DNA of 64,000 nucleotides from Marsupella aquatica. Lineage: Eukaryota > Marchantiophyta. Below, piece after piece: positions 49,600-61,721 of the stretch. Location of the stretch: assembly GCA_973895155.1 (NCBI GenBank), contig OZ316891.1, forward strand, positions 19,654,001 through 19,718,000, given 5' to 3'. The notes beneath the pieces were generated by a model that saw only the letters and a list, made by a program, of their open reading frames with translations, was not told the origin of the DNA and searched no databases. Both the position numbers and the translations under genes were made by a program. Position 1 is the first letter of the stretch; each line of letters opens with the position of its first letter.

Positions 49600-50830
49600 T
49601 TAAAAAGGAGATTTGAAATGAGAAATGTCTATCATTGCGGGCCCCCATGGGAAGCTGCTTGCAAAATCTCTACCACCACACTGAACCACATCATCAGATT
49701 TAGTCACAAACAAGAATAATGATGTTTTCAACAAAACACAATGCAATCGTTCATTTTTGATGCAAGGCAAGGAAAAAAATATATACTTAGTAACAATAAC
49801 AAAATCAAAAATAGAAAAGTTTAGAACAACAAACAATTGAGTAAAACAACGTTATTGTTTTGATGTCTACAGTAGTCAGTGATATAATAGTGTTTACCAT
49901 CAAAATGCTTATATCTTTTGATTTTTTATAGGTTTTGAAAAAACCAACCAAGAAAAATGTAAATAGTTAGAACCCCTTGGGCTCATAGTGTAAAACCAAA
50001 AATCAATCTCCTTCATATTTGATGAAATTTTCCAATGTTAGATTCATTGGAAAGCTAAAGCAATTTAAAGACTCATGACCTTTTTAGAACTTGATAAAAT
50101 CTCCCAATGTCACACTCATTGGCAAGCTACAAAAAATAAAAAAACTCATAATCTTCTCAGTAATCCATAATATCTATCATTGTTAGGTTCATTGAAAAGC
50201 TAGATAAATTTGAGATCTCACAATCTCCTTGGTATGCATTTGACAACATTTTTCAGTGTTTGGTTCATTGGAAAGCTAGAGAAATTTAGAAACTCATAAT
50301 CTCGTTACTACTTGACAAAAACTCCCTATGTTACACATTAGAAAGCTAGAGAGATTAAAAAAGTCAAGATCTCCTTAGTGCTTGACAAAATCTAACATGA
50401 TATTTATCAATGTTGAAGTCAATGTTGGAATTAATGAACTCTTGATCTTTGTAGGACTTGACAAAAGCTCTTAAGGTCTCACTCATTGGAAAGGTAGAGA
50501 AATTCAAAACTCATCCAACTATGAAATCTTCCAAGGTGAGACTCATTGAAACCTAGAAAAACTAAGAAACTCATAATCTCCTTGGTAATTGACTAAATCT
50601 ATCAATGTGATGCTCATTGGAAACCAAGAGAAATTCAGAAAATCACTATCTGGTTTCTCACTCATCTCTCAGTGAAACATTTTGTGCTAAACACTTAAAA
50701 GTATTTTAGAAAATCCTGAAGATTGAAAATGAGTCTAACATTGGGAGATTTTGTCACTAGATCATGGGCCCTCAACCCATTTGGTTTCCATGAGTTTGAG
50801 AAATGGGTTCAGGGCATTTGGATACAACAC
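49600..50830 (-). repeat. Repeat family copy 2, inverted relative to 26185-27440
   Basis: Read on the minus strand it starts with 'ccctgaacccatttctcaaa' and the imperfect inverted repeat around 50766-50815. It then has a roughly 65-80-bp array (50740 down to about 49990) with 'atctccttag', 'cttgacaaaatct', 'caatgt.a.actcattggaa' and 'agctagagaaatt', matching copy 1 unit for unit. It ends with the segment encoding GGRDFASSFPWGP near 49640-49700. The orientation is opposite to copy 1, 23 kb away. Confidence 0.75.
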
Positions 50831-51372
50831 TTAGAAATATCTTCAAGGGCTTGTCTCTCATTGAATTTAAGAATAGTTGTAGGGAGATGGGGTCCACGAT
50901 CTAATTAATAGGAGAGTGATAAAACCCTCATGGAAAAGAAGAGAAAGTAGTATGTGGTACCCAAGAAGCCAGTGCCTAAAGTATATTGTGCATGAGAAAA
51001 ATACAAAACCTATTTTTAAAATGTGTGCACCTTTTGGTGTGTCCTTTTGGAAAGACCTGTGTCAACTTGAGTCCTAAAAAACTTTCTGTGCAAATTTGGC
51101 CCCCATCAACACCTGATTCATAAATTTGGTCTTACAAGTCTTTTTACAAAAAACATGGATGAATCACCTGATTGAGGTCTGGAACACCCACAAGTCCAAG
51201 TGAGACAATCCATTCTTGAAACAGGGTTATGCAAGGTTGTATGGATGTCACATATTTTGAGCTGCCTCCATTCAAAGATGGATCATAGATCTCAAGGATA
51301 GGAAGTCTCAAGGGGCATGTGAATAGACAATAAGATAAAGAAGTCTTACTTGGAGTGTCAAGATCATTTTAG

Positions 51373-51980
51373 TTCAACAACAAATAAACAACCAGAAAGG
51401 ATCCTCCACTTGAGGGACTAAGGGGGGCTTTACAAGACGATGGGGGCCGTTCACTCTCTCTTCATCCAGAGCAAAGCTGATGGCCATTTCATTCCACAAA
51501 AGTTAAAATGCCTGAGCCAAAATGTGTCAGGTCTGGAAGTAATCAATGCAATTCCCTTAAAACAAGCGGCCGTTTGTTCCAAGTTTTTAGACCACCTCAA
51601 GAGGAGGTCTAAGTTTTTGACAAAAAAGCTTGCACACCTCACCAAAAAAAGGGACCCACAAGGGACCCACTGACAGATGACTAGGTTCGGTAATGCTTTT
51701 TGTTCATTGTGCCCCCAAGTTCATGTAAAGTGAAGTGTGGCCAGTTCCCACATATGAATGGCTAGGATTGCATCTTTCACTTAGAAAAAATGGAATGGCT
51801 GCCCCCAAGTTCTTGTAAAGCCCCCCTAATGTGCATCTAGACAATCTTGTCCTTCCAGTTTCTCTCAACCAACTTACCCGTTCAACAACAAATAAACAAC
51901 CAGAAAGGGTCCTCCACTTGAGGGACTAATGTGCATCTAGACAATCTTGTGCTTCCAGTTTCTCTCAACCAACTTACCCG
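51373..51980. repeat. 100-bp tandem duplication split by a MITE
   Basis: Copy 2 is 51881-51980. Copy 1 is 51373-51421 plus 51830-51880, interrupted by the 405-bp element and one copy of its target duplication. Both start 'ttcaacaacaaataaacaac' and end 'accaacttacccg'. Only two or so substitutions separate them. Confidence 0.92.
51422..51826. mobile_element. PIF/Harbinger (Tourist-like) MITE with TAA target duplication
   Basis: A 405-bp element with terminal inverted repeats. The left end is ggggggctttacaaga at 51422. The right end, gttcttgtaaagcccccc, finishes at 51826, with few mismatches over about 26 bases. It is flanked by TAA at 51419-51421 and 51827-51829. The second copy of the surrounding 100-bp duplication (51881-51980) carries the uninterrupted site 'gggactaatgtgc', with a single TAA at 51927-51929. 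A 3-bp TAA/TTA duplication and G-rich ends are the hallmark of Harbinger-group MITEs. No transposase is encoded; the 77-aa plus-strand frame inside it is not recognised. Confidence 0.9.
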
Positions 51981-52039
51981 GTACAACCTTCCATAGCCTT
52001 GTTTCAGGAGTGGATGTTCTCACTTAACTTGGGCATTCA

Positions 52040-52830
52040 TAGGTGTTTTCAGTGTCTCCAGTATTCCTACAAGGGACGTGACAGTTGTGTTCTTTACTCA
52101 TTTATTCTCCTGGTATCGTGGCTAAGGACATGCATAAGAGTGAGCCCATCATCAATTGTCAAGTTGCCTCCTGATATTGTGCCTCCTGATAAAGTCACTT
52201 TATAAAGTTGCATCATCACTTTATACAGTTGGATCCTTTACACACTCATTCTCCTAGTATTCAGGCTAAGGACAGGGAGGGACAAGAGAATGGAGACTGA
52301 GAAGTGCATCATCAACTGATAGTGTTGCATCCTTTAGTCACTTGTCCTCCTGGTATTCAAGCTAAGGACATGGAAAAAAAAGTGCATCATCAACTGACAC
52401 ATGACAATTTAAGATCTTCTTTTTTTACAGACCATCTACATGCAAGACAGCTCTTATTCAACCACGGTGGCAATTTAATATCACATTTTTACAGCCCATC
52501 CATCTACACTCTTTACAATATTTAGTGGTCACAAAACAATTAGTGTCACACACACTAGTTAAGGGTAGGCCTTGATTTTCAGCCAAGTGACACTATTACC
52601 GTCACCCCCAATTTTGAAAAAAAAATTAACATATTGGAAAATATTGATAATTAGAGGTGACTATGTTATTGGTGGTAAACCTAAATTGGACCCACTCCAA
52701 AATTATCCAGACTACCAACAACATCTCTTTGTGTGTATGTCAGTTCTTTCTCAATTATGCCTTGTCTGGTAATAGGGCTAAGGACATGTAGAAGAGAAAG
52801 TGCATCGTCAATTGACATCGTAACCAATTA
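52040..52830. repeat. Degenerate ~80-100-bp repeat
   Basis: 'ctcctggtat(c/t)..ggctaaggacatg' followed by 'agtgcatc(a/g)tcaa(c/t)tgaca' recurs near 52107, 52250, 52347 and 52765, with partial units between. Units are irregular in length. No coding content is recognised. Confidence 0.7.
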
Positions 52831-53732
52831 AGATCAACTTTTTGCGGCTCATCTACATCTACATCCAAGACTGGTCTTATTCAATCACTGCTCGTCACAT
52901 CAGACATTCAGGTACTAAAGACTTGGACGGGCGCCACCTTCCCTTGCAACGCAGATAAGTCCAATCATTCGAGTTATAGTTATTCCGGCTGTATTGGCCT
53001 CGACCTCCACAAACAAAAGTTGATGGACGTAGAAAACGAGATGTATACTCGAGCAGGGTTCAATTGTTAGATCCTGTACACCAGACTCTTGTAATATCCA
53101 CCCTGCGGCTTCTGACCTGGTCTGTATCCTCTGGTCAACTGTGGATATCAGTAAGCCTTTTTTATCCGGTATTTCCCTTGCCTGGACGGCGCGTAACAGA
53201 GGACAACCATATCTGTCAGAAGCTAGCTCATAACCCTACCAAATATTCTGAAGTGGCATCAAGTAAATGAACATACAGGGCTGTGATTGATGAGAAAAGA
53301 ATATGAACCAGTATGTGGAGGTGCAGAAAAAACACATAGGGCGAAAAAGTACAACACATTATTCACAAATACTACTTTTCTCACAGAGTAAAAATACAAT
53401 GCCGGAGAGATGTGCGCTAACCAAACACATCTCTGCACATGCTCTCCAATCTTTAAGATTTCTCCGTGATTTGCTACTAAATCTTTGGTTCATGCTGATC
53501 GTATACTGTTTAATAGATTAATTTAAAAGATTACAAGATCTAAGTGTAAACTTGATCACACACACTACCAGATTACTGAGTGGTTGCTAATGTACATATA
53601 CCACATATATAACTAAATTCTTAGGTATTTTTAAGGATGAAATCCATTAGTCTTGAAGGACAAACCAGGAACCAGTCTGCCTCGGTGTAACAGGGAACAG
53701 TTTGGTCAGCTTAGGTATTTCAGAAACGCTGC

Positions 53733-56700
53733 CTAATCTGACGTGAACAGTTTAGACTTGGGTGGTTTCTGACAATCTGAAGGCATCCACCCAACACGGT
53801 GGTTGACATTGTCATATATAACCAAATGGCCGCGGAGGGAAATATCTGCAAGGAAACAAAACCATGTCAATTACCATAGCCCCAAAACATAGAAGTTTCG
53901 CCAGTCCTGCTAATTTGCAAATAACACTCGGATTCTGATAATCCACCCAACTCATAGAAATAATTATGATAGAAAAATATAAAGACTATTAAGCACTCCA
54001 TCTAAACCACAGCCAAATGTTTTACGCAGTTCATCCTAGCATATTCGATTATGTCACAACACAACAGCTACCAAACTTATTCCAGCCTCTTCTATCAGTC
54101 CAAAATTTGGCGTCAATTTGAAGCTAACAAAAAGTCTTACCACCAATGATGTTAATCTCTTCGCTACCAGCATCCGATGAATCCATAATTCCCATACAAA
54201 CATTGCCTTGAGGCTGTCATATTTAGGACACAGATTGAACGGTAAGGAAAAGATTTGTAAGTAGAAGCCTAGATAGCACAATTATGTAAGAGAACAGTTC
54301 GCAATATGATCTATCAAACTATGCTTTTGAAATTGAACAGCATCGTAGTCTTAATTTTGCATGACGATATGCGTAACCTAACCTGTAGTGGGATCAAACT
54401 CCTACTTGTAATCTAATCATCGCAAGACTAAGGTCTGAACTTGTCTGACAATTTCAGCACATGCAGATTGAATCTATGAACAGAACGATTGTTTCAGAAC
54501 AAAATTGAGATAGAGATAGACAACGCAGTGAAAAACGATTTAGATCTTAGGCACACCCATGTCTACATAACCTGAAACCGTTCAAGGTACTTACAGTAAT
54601 AATTAGATAAGATTGAGGTATTATGATCATGAATTTGGTGGTAAGGAACCACTGAGTTCCAAAGTTCAAAGTCACTGGTTGAAAAAAGTGACTTGCTTCC
54701 GTGACAGACCTACAGAAACAAATTAACCATTAGGTGACAGTTTCAAAGGATGAACCCATAATTCTCTCATCTCGTCTTCCTCATGCCAGTCAGAATCAAA
54801 AAGATCAAAAAGATGACCCGCTTTCTAAATTCCTAGAGCAGAGAAAGGAAGCCTGAGATTCTACCCTTTGAATCTTGAGGTCAAAACTTTGCGCCGAGAA
54901 CACAACGATTACCTGAAAGGACTCTTCCCCCTCCAGCAGTACGGTAAGGTCGTATCAGACAAATCTTGCTCTAATCCAGATCCCTCCAGCCCTTTCTCTA
55001 CCTGTTTCATCAAAGCAGGGAGTTAAAAAATGGTATTGTAAGACAATTCAGTTCATAATGATAAAGAACCCCAGACCTCAAAAAAATTCCCTCAGACTTT
55101 CAACCCCAACATACCGCGTCAATAAAAGCTGAGAATAGTTCTGGGACAAGATACGTATAAGAAGTCCCACTGTCGAAAACAAAGTCATAGTCGCCGCCTT
55201 CTTCCAAACTGGACGATCCATACTGGACTTTTGTGACACTCACAAAGTAATTGTCGCTGCAATCAAAAGTTGATTCTCCCGTCAGACCAACTCAGTAACT
55301 AGAACTACAAAAACTCACAAATGCATGTATACGGACTTCCAGTCCATGGAGTAACTAGTCGGGACTTCCAGTCCATGGAGGAACTAGTCGAAAGAAATAT
55401 GAATAACATCCTTCCAAATAGTTCAGATGAATATTGTTTTCGAGTCAGTGGACTCTGTGAAGATGTCCAATCCCCACAACTGAATTACTTTAATGATCAC
55501 ATTTTCCAACCAGACTGCTGAAAAATATGACTAGCATAGATTGTCATGATATCATCAACCAAGTTCCTCTTTTACATGTTTATGATTACATTTTGTCTAG
55601 TTACGGTCTGCGGTTTTGCAAGGCCTCAACAAATGCATTAGTAGTCACAGTTTCAATAGGATTTGCTCAGTCGTTTAGGAAAATTCCCCAACTGCAAACT
55701 ATCACAATATCGTCGCAGTGACAGAAATTAGTCAGGTTCAGTCATGTTCCTCAATTTAGTGTACCTCAACTTCCTTTCCACGTAGAGTCAATCTAACACG
55801 GGGATGGACCGTTTGTTCGCGTCAGTCTGATTTCATTCACTTGTTCTTTTCGATTGCGTTTTTCAGTCATCTGCATTCATTTACTCGCAAATGTCATTCA
55901 AATCTGCTTCATTTGCTCCTGCTGTTTTCTCCTGTCTGTTTTCTGTTCACTCCAATCAAGCTCATTTAAGTCCTTTCAACCATCCTTCCACCATGGGTTC
56001 CCTTCTTCACCCTTCGTTCATTAGCAGGAGTAAGACAGGAACTCAGTTCATGACTTTTTCCCGCTTTGCACACAAAGCATCTACAGATTTTTTTCATGGT
56101 TTACATTCTTTAGAGTTATTTAAATCGCGGGTACATACTCGCCGTGCTTCTTGACGATAGAGGTCCACGTCATGCCCCACGATGGGACTAATTCATCCCC
56201 AAAGAAAAGATATCCACCACCCCTATTGCCGCCCTCCAGACAATGCGCAATCACGTTTTTCACAACGCCTTTCGCTGCCAATTGAGCGGGCAATGCCAGC
56301 TTAGCACTGTTCAGTCCAAGGAGCCCATCCGTCTTTGACGGGGACTCGGCTAAAGAGCCCTGCTGATCATACGAGCACCTGAAATGCATTACAGAAAACG
56401 ATCAGAACAGAATTCTTCAACAATCACTAAGTTCAATGACTTGTTGGACAAGTTAACTGTGCAACCACACCAACTCACATAAAATAACCGAAGAGAGAAG
56501 ATTGGGTTATGTATAATGAACATGCAAGACCATCAGGTTATTGTGGAAACACAAGAAGCTCCATGTAAAATGTAAAACAAAATGGGAATAGATCACTCTC
56601 CTTGTGACAGACAACACTGGCTCTTCTTTCCTAAATGTCCTGATTTCTCTACAAAGACCGTCAGTTGATTTTGCTAAATACTGCTCTCAAGTAACGGACC

Positions 56701-58289
56701 AACATCCGGGACTCAGAGAGTAGAGAAATACCCAAAAACAACTTTTTCTTTCACGAAAGAACCATTCGAAAGTGTCAGAGAGAGTTGATCTGAGACAAGC
56801 ACCCCCATGGTAGAACTACTGTCACCGTATTCAATTTCATAGTCACATTGAGTGCCTGCCCCATTACAGCCATATCTGCTTCCCTGTTGAAGAAGAGAAC
56901 AGGTTGGCTGTCTACAATCCACAATACTCGCTCCTCCAGGGTTGTACAATGGATGCGGTGTCTGGAAAGGTCATATCGTTAGTGAGAAGTTGCCACCCGG
57001 ACAGTATACCCGTACGTTTCAAATTTTCACCAACTATGGACGGGAATGTCCCACCTAAATTGCTCAGCAAATCAACAGATCAAGTTCCCGTTAAAAGCTA
57101 GGTATATAGAGGACTTAGATAGTTCCACAAAGCACCTCCTCGCCACGTAACTTCCCGTAATGTTACCAAACCAAAAGCCGTATCACTTTTGAAATCCCAA
57201 AGATATGAAAGTGCACCAACCTCAGCACAACGTGCACCAGGAACGTTGCATTGGAGCCACGTAAGATCACTTCCAGTATCAATGTCTAGGAAGTAAGGCT
57301 TTGGAGGTGTACCAACTTGAAGTTGCATGTAATAGAGCCTGACATCACAAACACCAAAAACCACATCGTCAACAAGGGAAGTCATAAAAACCATTACCGA
57401 AAGATAATAAAATGCAAGGCTTCAAAAGGTAAAACCTCAAACTCACTTGAACAAGGGCAGACAGATCCTGCTCAACTGAGCAGACCTACATGTTAGAGAT
57501 AGTTTCAACGGTTCTTTCGAGAGCGCGACTCGTTTCATTCGGACCAGCAACTACTGTTCTAGTCACTCACTTTGCAAGTGTGAGGGTGGACATGACGGCA
57601 ATACAAACAATTTGACGGATAGCAACGAAAGGAATTAATCACAGACGTGGAGAACACAATCACAGACGTGGAGATCACAATCAACAGAGGAAGCATGTTA
57701 AGTACCCGTCTGGATAAACATTGCCATGAACTGGGAAAGAAGGCGTGGATTTCACTTCGTCTCTTCCTCTTACAACAACCCGTTCCCAAAGCTTCCTTCG
57801 ACTGTAGTCACGCTCGATCAACCCAGTTTCAGGTATATAATCATCTGTGTGGTTTCCCGGTGCCATTGACAATAATCGTTTGGCATACAGCTTGTGCACG
57901 TGCGCCCATTTCTCGCTATCGTCCCATTGTTCCTCGACCGGCCCCGAGGACAAACCACGGAAAAGTGCAAAAGCGATAACCCCCAAGAGGATAAAGCCAG
58001 CGATGATCAGAAACGAGCGTCTCATAAATTTTCTTAAAGGTGGACTTCTTCCAGGAGGTGGAAGAGTTTCTTCGACAGCTTGAGTGGGGAGAGGGGCATA
58101 TTGGGGGCCGTTCGTGGCCACGCGATGTTGCTGATCCTGAAACGTGAATGCTGCACAGACAGTCTTCCCATCCTTCCCATCTCCATGTGGAACGGACATT
58201 ATCACGACTCCCCTAACTTCTCTACTACAGCTTTGCTGCTGGCTCTGATGGTCCATTGGCATCATCGGAATCTGTTGCCTGTTCTCCAT
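53733..58289 (-). CDS. Membrane-anchored plant aspartyl protease (A1 family, APCB1-like)
   Basis: Nine exons: 57706-58289, 57221-57338, 56732-56961, 56139-56378, 55115-55256, 54913-55001, 54595-54709, 54141-54213, 53733-53845. They total 1704 nt, or 567 residues, with all phases closing. Residues 1-90 are polar (start ATG at 58289). One hydrophobic helix at about 93-110 (FLIIAGFILLGVIAFALF) follows RKFMRR, which predicts a type II membrane protein with the protease on the far side. The catalytic aspartates are in YFLDIDTGSDLTWLQC (DTG at 215) and VFDSGTSYTYL (DSG at 419). Typical neighbours are VYPDGLYYMQLQVG, CDYEIEYGDSSSTMGVL, GLLGLNSAKLALPAQLAAKG, GGGYLFFGDELVPSWGMTW and the ending DISLRGHLVIYDN..VGWMPSDC. 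The overall layout resembles Arabidopsis APCB1, which cleaves the co-chaperone BAG6. That orthology is inference; pepsin-fold protease activity is well supported. Confidence 0.95.
55333..55390. repeat. 29-bp tandem duplication in a protease intron
   Basis: 'ggacttccagtccatggag' followed by '(t/g)aactagtcg' occurs at 55333-55361 and 55362-55390. It lies within intron 4 (55257-56138) of the aspartyl protease gene. Confidence 0.92.
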
Positions 58290-59905
58290 CTTAACTGGCA
58301 CACGCAAGTTAAGGTTTAAGTCAACGGCCTTTGACCTCCTTTCGTGTAGTCATCTCCATTCATAAACTATTCTTCAATGTGACCAAAAAACAGACTCGAA
58401 CGGAAATGGCTTGCCCAGACCACCGATGCCATTTTTCATGAATATATCGTAGTAACTAATGCTTTCCGACTTATTAGAATTGAGGAGAGGTTCCCAATTC
58501 TAGTTTACAGAGTCTATTCACACACTCGGACGCTAAATTAGGCTACAGAGCTTGTGTCGATACGATTCCGAAAACGTGTGAACAGAACAGCAGTGAACAT
58601 TATGTACCCTTATAGCACCACATACACACACGGAAACCTTGCCGCGAAACAACTCCAATCCAAAGGAAAAAGGAGTTACAATTACGACGGAGGTACGTAC
58701 CTCGCGTACGTGCTCAGTTAGATCAGCCGGATAATTGCCAGTGTCAATTGCGGTCCCAATCCACGTCCACGTTGCATTCGGTCCACGAGCCCCCACACGC
58801 CGACTGTCCTGTCTCTCTTCTCTCTCTTCTCTCTCTGTATATACCGGAACCTGTTCAGCTCGTGACAGTCTGCATAACGTCGTCTTATCCCCGAACACTA
58901 AGTCACACGGGGCCAACCGCGTGATCTGACGATGCAACCGAAGTTATTCACTCCTCCACCATCAGAGTACCATATGCAACTCTACAGTTCCGTTTTGCAC
59001 AGATCAAAAGCTGGCTGAGATCACAGTGAAGCGAGAGCAGTCCTTACGAGCAAGCCCTTGAATTGACCATTTGATCATTTGACCTTGCCGTCGCTAAGGT
59101 TGTGCATATAAGAGACATCATGCATGTCGCCAAGTGCCGTGACTAAAGAACCACACAGATCCGAAAACCCGACAAGTCCAGGCCCAAGCCCTACTACGAA
59201 ACAAGATCGATTGTTCCAACGCAAGCGCACCCGCTGCTGTACCTATGAGTCGCCCGAGACTAACAATCGCCCCCCTAAACCGGCCACCGAAAGCCGGGCG
59301 CAATCAGAACGCCACCACACCACACGGAGGCTGATCCGACCAATTCCCTTAGTTCGATCGGCCGAACGAATCCGATCCTCCGACGCCAAAAACAACAAAT
59401 TAACAACGAGTGCACGGCGCGACTCGCCGTCTCGCCCTAATGACGAACCGAACCACTCGTCCGGTGCTGCTCCCCGCACTCCTGCGCACGGGAGCAGCGA
59501 GTCAGCAGACTCCTCCGCCTTCTCTCCTTCTACACCCAAGCCGTAGCGCCATAGCTCTTCGTCGTCGACCTGCAAACCCAAACCCTCGAAATCGAAACAG
59601 ACCTCCGAAGAGCTCCTTCCATTGAGAAGAAGCGGTCGAGCAGTCCGGTCAAGCGCAGCAATAATAATAATCCATTCCGGTTCCTTTTTTTTCCTGTTTT
59701 CTTCCCAGCTTTTAGAGCAGCAGTCCTCCTTTTCCCTCGAGCTCTCGCTGCAATTTCTTATGCGCGGAAACACAGCCACCATGAAAAAGTAGCGCCTGCC
59801 ATTATGGCCCATGGCGGATGAATCCTTCCTCGTAGCACCGTAAAGCGTGCTGACGTCCGACAATTTGTCTCTGGGACTACCGTGCCTATAGACAATTGCG
59901 TGAGG
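58290..59905. other. Upstream region of the aspartyl protease, GC-richer
   Basis: GC-richer than its surroundings, with C/A-rich stretches (59120-59580). It probably holds the protease promoter and 5' UTR and perhaps a CpG-rich promoter of an unseen gene. Long open frames on both strands here (up to 256 codons) are Ser/Arg/Pro-rich, overlap each other on opposite strands and lack a domain, so I do not call them. A 14-bp perfect palindrome gaggtacgtacctc lies at 58690-58703. Confidence 0.45.
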
Positions 59906-60130
59906 CTGCAGTGCGCTCTCTCTAAATGCACACCCCCGAGAGAAGACGCTCCCGGTGTGCAATAAACGAGGGTTTGCACTACCTAATAAGTGCAAACCCG
60001 TAAAATTGTGCACTTATCAGTAGCGGAGTATCCAAAACAGGGGTTTGTGCGATGTGATAAGAGCAAACATGTGCTGTAGAGTTGTGCACTTATTAGTAAG
60101 GGAGTTACTCTATATGTGCACTTATTGGTA
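59906..60130. repeat. ~71-bp satellite cluster, copy A
   Basis: Starts with 'cagtgcgctctctctaaatg', followed by 'gagagaagacgctcccggtg'. It continues with units 'gggtttgcac..aataagtgcaaacccgtaaaattgtgcacttatcag', then '.agtatccaaaacag'. An 11-bp perfect hairpin, gggtttgcact / agtgcaaaccc, spans 59970-59999. The same leader and units recur at 61722-62050, in the same orientation. Confidence 0.85.
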
Positions 60131-60465
60131 AGGGAGTTACTCTATATAATTCCTGTAGGGCAAAAAGGTTACTGGAGTGTAACTTAGGTGTTACCATTTT
60201 CATAACCCTTTGCCCAGGAATCACAGGGTAATCTTTTATCCTGGCAGGTATTATGTATGAAAATGGAATGATTGTTTGGGCTGGGGTTATAGTCTAAAAC
60301 CTGTTCCCACAAAACTCAAAAAAAAATTCCAACTATCGTTGGTCAGCATTTTGTCACTTTCTGGTCACAAGATTACAGACTAGTAACCCAGACCAAACAG
60401 TCACTACCCCATACTTATAGACAACTAGCTCAATACCTGTGCTCAATACCTGTGCGTTGCACAAA

Positions 60466-60995
60466 AGAAGTTGTGTCGGTCAAGATGTCATTGAGAAAAA
60501 TGATGTCATGTCAGCCAAGAGGTCGTGGAGAGAAAAGATGTTGTGTCAGCCAAGAGGTCTTGGAGAGAAAAATGTCATGTCGCCCAAGAGGTCGTTGAGA
60601 GAAAAGATGTTGTGTTGGCCAAGAGGTTATTGAGAGAAAAGAAGTCATGTTGGCCAAGATGTCGTTGAGAAAAAAAGATGTGTCGGCCAAGAGGTCTGGA
60701 GAGAAATTATGTCAAGTCGCCCTAAAGTTCTTTCATTGAGAGAAAAGAAGTCATTGAGAAAAAAAGATTTCGTGTCAGCCAAGAGGTCGTTGAGAAAAAA
60801 GATGTCGTCTTGGCCAAGAAGTCATTGAGAAAAAAGATGTCGTGTCGGTCAAGATGTCGTTACAAAAAAATTGTCATGTCGGCCAAGATGTTGTTGAGAA
60901 AAAAAATGTTGTGTCGGCAAAGACATCCTTGAGGGAAAAGATGTCGTGTCGGCCAAGACATCGTTCTGGAAAATACCCGTGCGTTACACAAAAGA
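60466..60995. repeat. ~36-bp minisatellite (gatgtcgtgtcggccaagag)
   Basis: About 14 tandem units of 33-40 bases, with consensus 'gatgtcgtgtcggccaagag' then 'gtcgttgagagaaaa'. The array is bracketed by 'aatacctgtgcgttgcacaa' (near 60443) and 'aatacccgtgcgttacacaa' (near 60972), so the array and its bracket look like one internally expanded repeat. Frames across it give a Lys/Arg-rich peptide repeat but no domain. Confidence 0.92.
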
Positions 60996-61721
60996 TGTTG
61001 TTAAGAAAAAAAATTGTTCCTTTCAAACCTTAACCTCCCCATTTTTCCCTTTTCCTATTTTTGGTCTTCTCTTTTTCACATTCACCATTACTCCACTCGT
61101 TCACCGCCCCCCTTCCCCACCCATGTGAGATCGAGGGGCTACCCTACATTGCGAGTGTGCCCCTCGCCTGAGACCTTGCCATCAACACCCATGCCATGCG
61201 CTTCACTATGTCTTTGGGCCTTATTATTTTTGTTTTTTTGGCATTGAAAATGACTCTGCAAATGAATGTAAAAATCACCACAAATATTGGGAGAACAGTT
61301 TTTTATTGATCTAGTGACTAAAATGTTATTAGTAATTAAATTACTTTTAGGGACTCTTACCAGTATTATACAAACTTATGATGCACACAATATTGAAATA
61401 TGTACAATGAATATATACAATACAAATTTGTATGTGAATATGTACAATATTTATTGCAAGGATGTATACTCCTTGATGCTTGTGCATTGATTCTTGTGCA
61501 TTGTGTTAAAGTCTTTCCCTTCTTTTTTGTGTGCCTCGTGTGATTATTCTTGCTTGTCTTGGGCACCGGTGCAACTTTTTGTGACTTACACTAAACTCAA
61601 TTCACACTTTGGCTTTATTGCTTACCTTTGACCAGATTTTTTAATTTTTGTGCCCTGCAAATTTGAATGACAACCACTCTAAAAAGTGGCGCAACTGTGT
61701 ATTATAGTTTTTGATTGTGTG
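60996..61721. other. AT-rich spacer
   Basis: T- and C-rich stretch (61010-61130) followed by AT-rich DNA with 'atgtacaat' near-repeats around 61400-61450. No gene is recognised. Confidence 0.5.

Noticed and set aside
52925-53069. Plus-strand frame reading CNADKSNHSSYSYSGCIG
   Set aside because: Looks mildly protein-like but is short, without start, domain or splice sites I could support.
59124-59546. 140-codon Ser/Pro/Arg-rich plus-strand frame
   Set aside because: Composition only reflects C/A-rich DNA; no recognisable family, no splice context.
59243-60013. 256-codon open frame on the minus strand
   Set aside because: It lies in GC-rich DNA, overlaps a 140-codon frame on the other strand, runs into satellite repeat at its start, and has no domain; a chance frame is more likely.
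60466-60995. Regular repeat with spacers, CRISPR-like at first sight
   Set aside because: Units are contiguous and diverged, with no unique equal-length spacers, in a eukaryotic genome.
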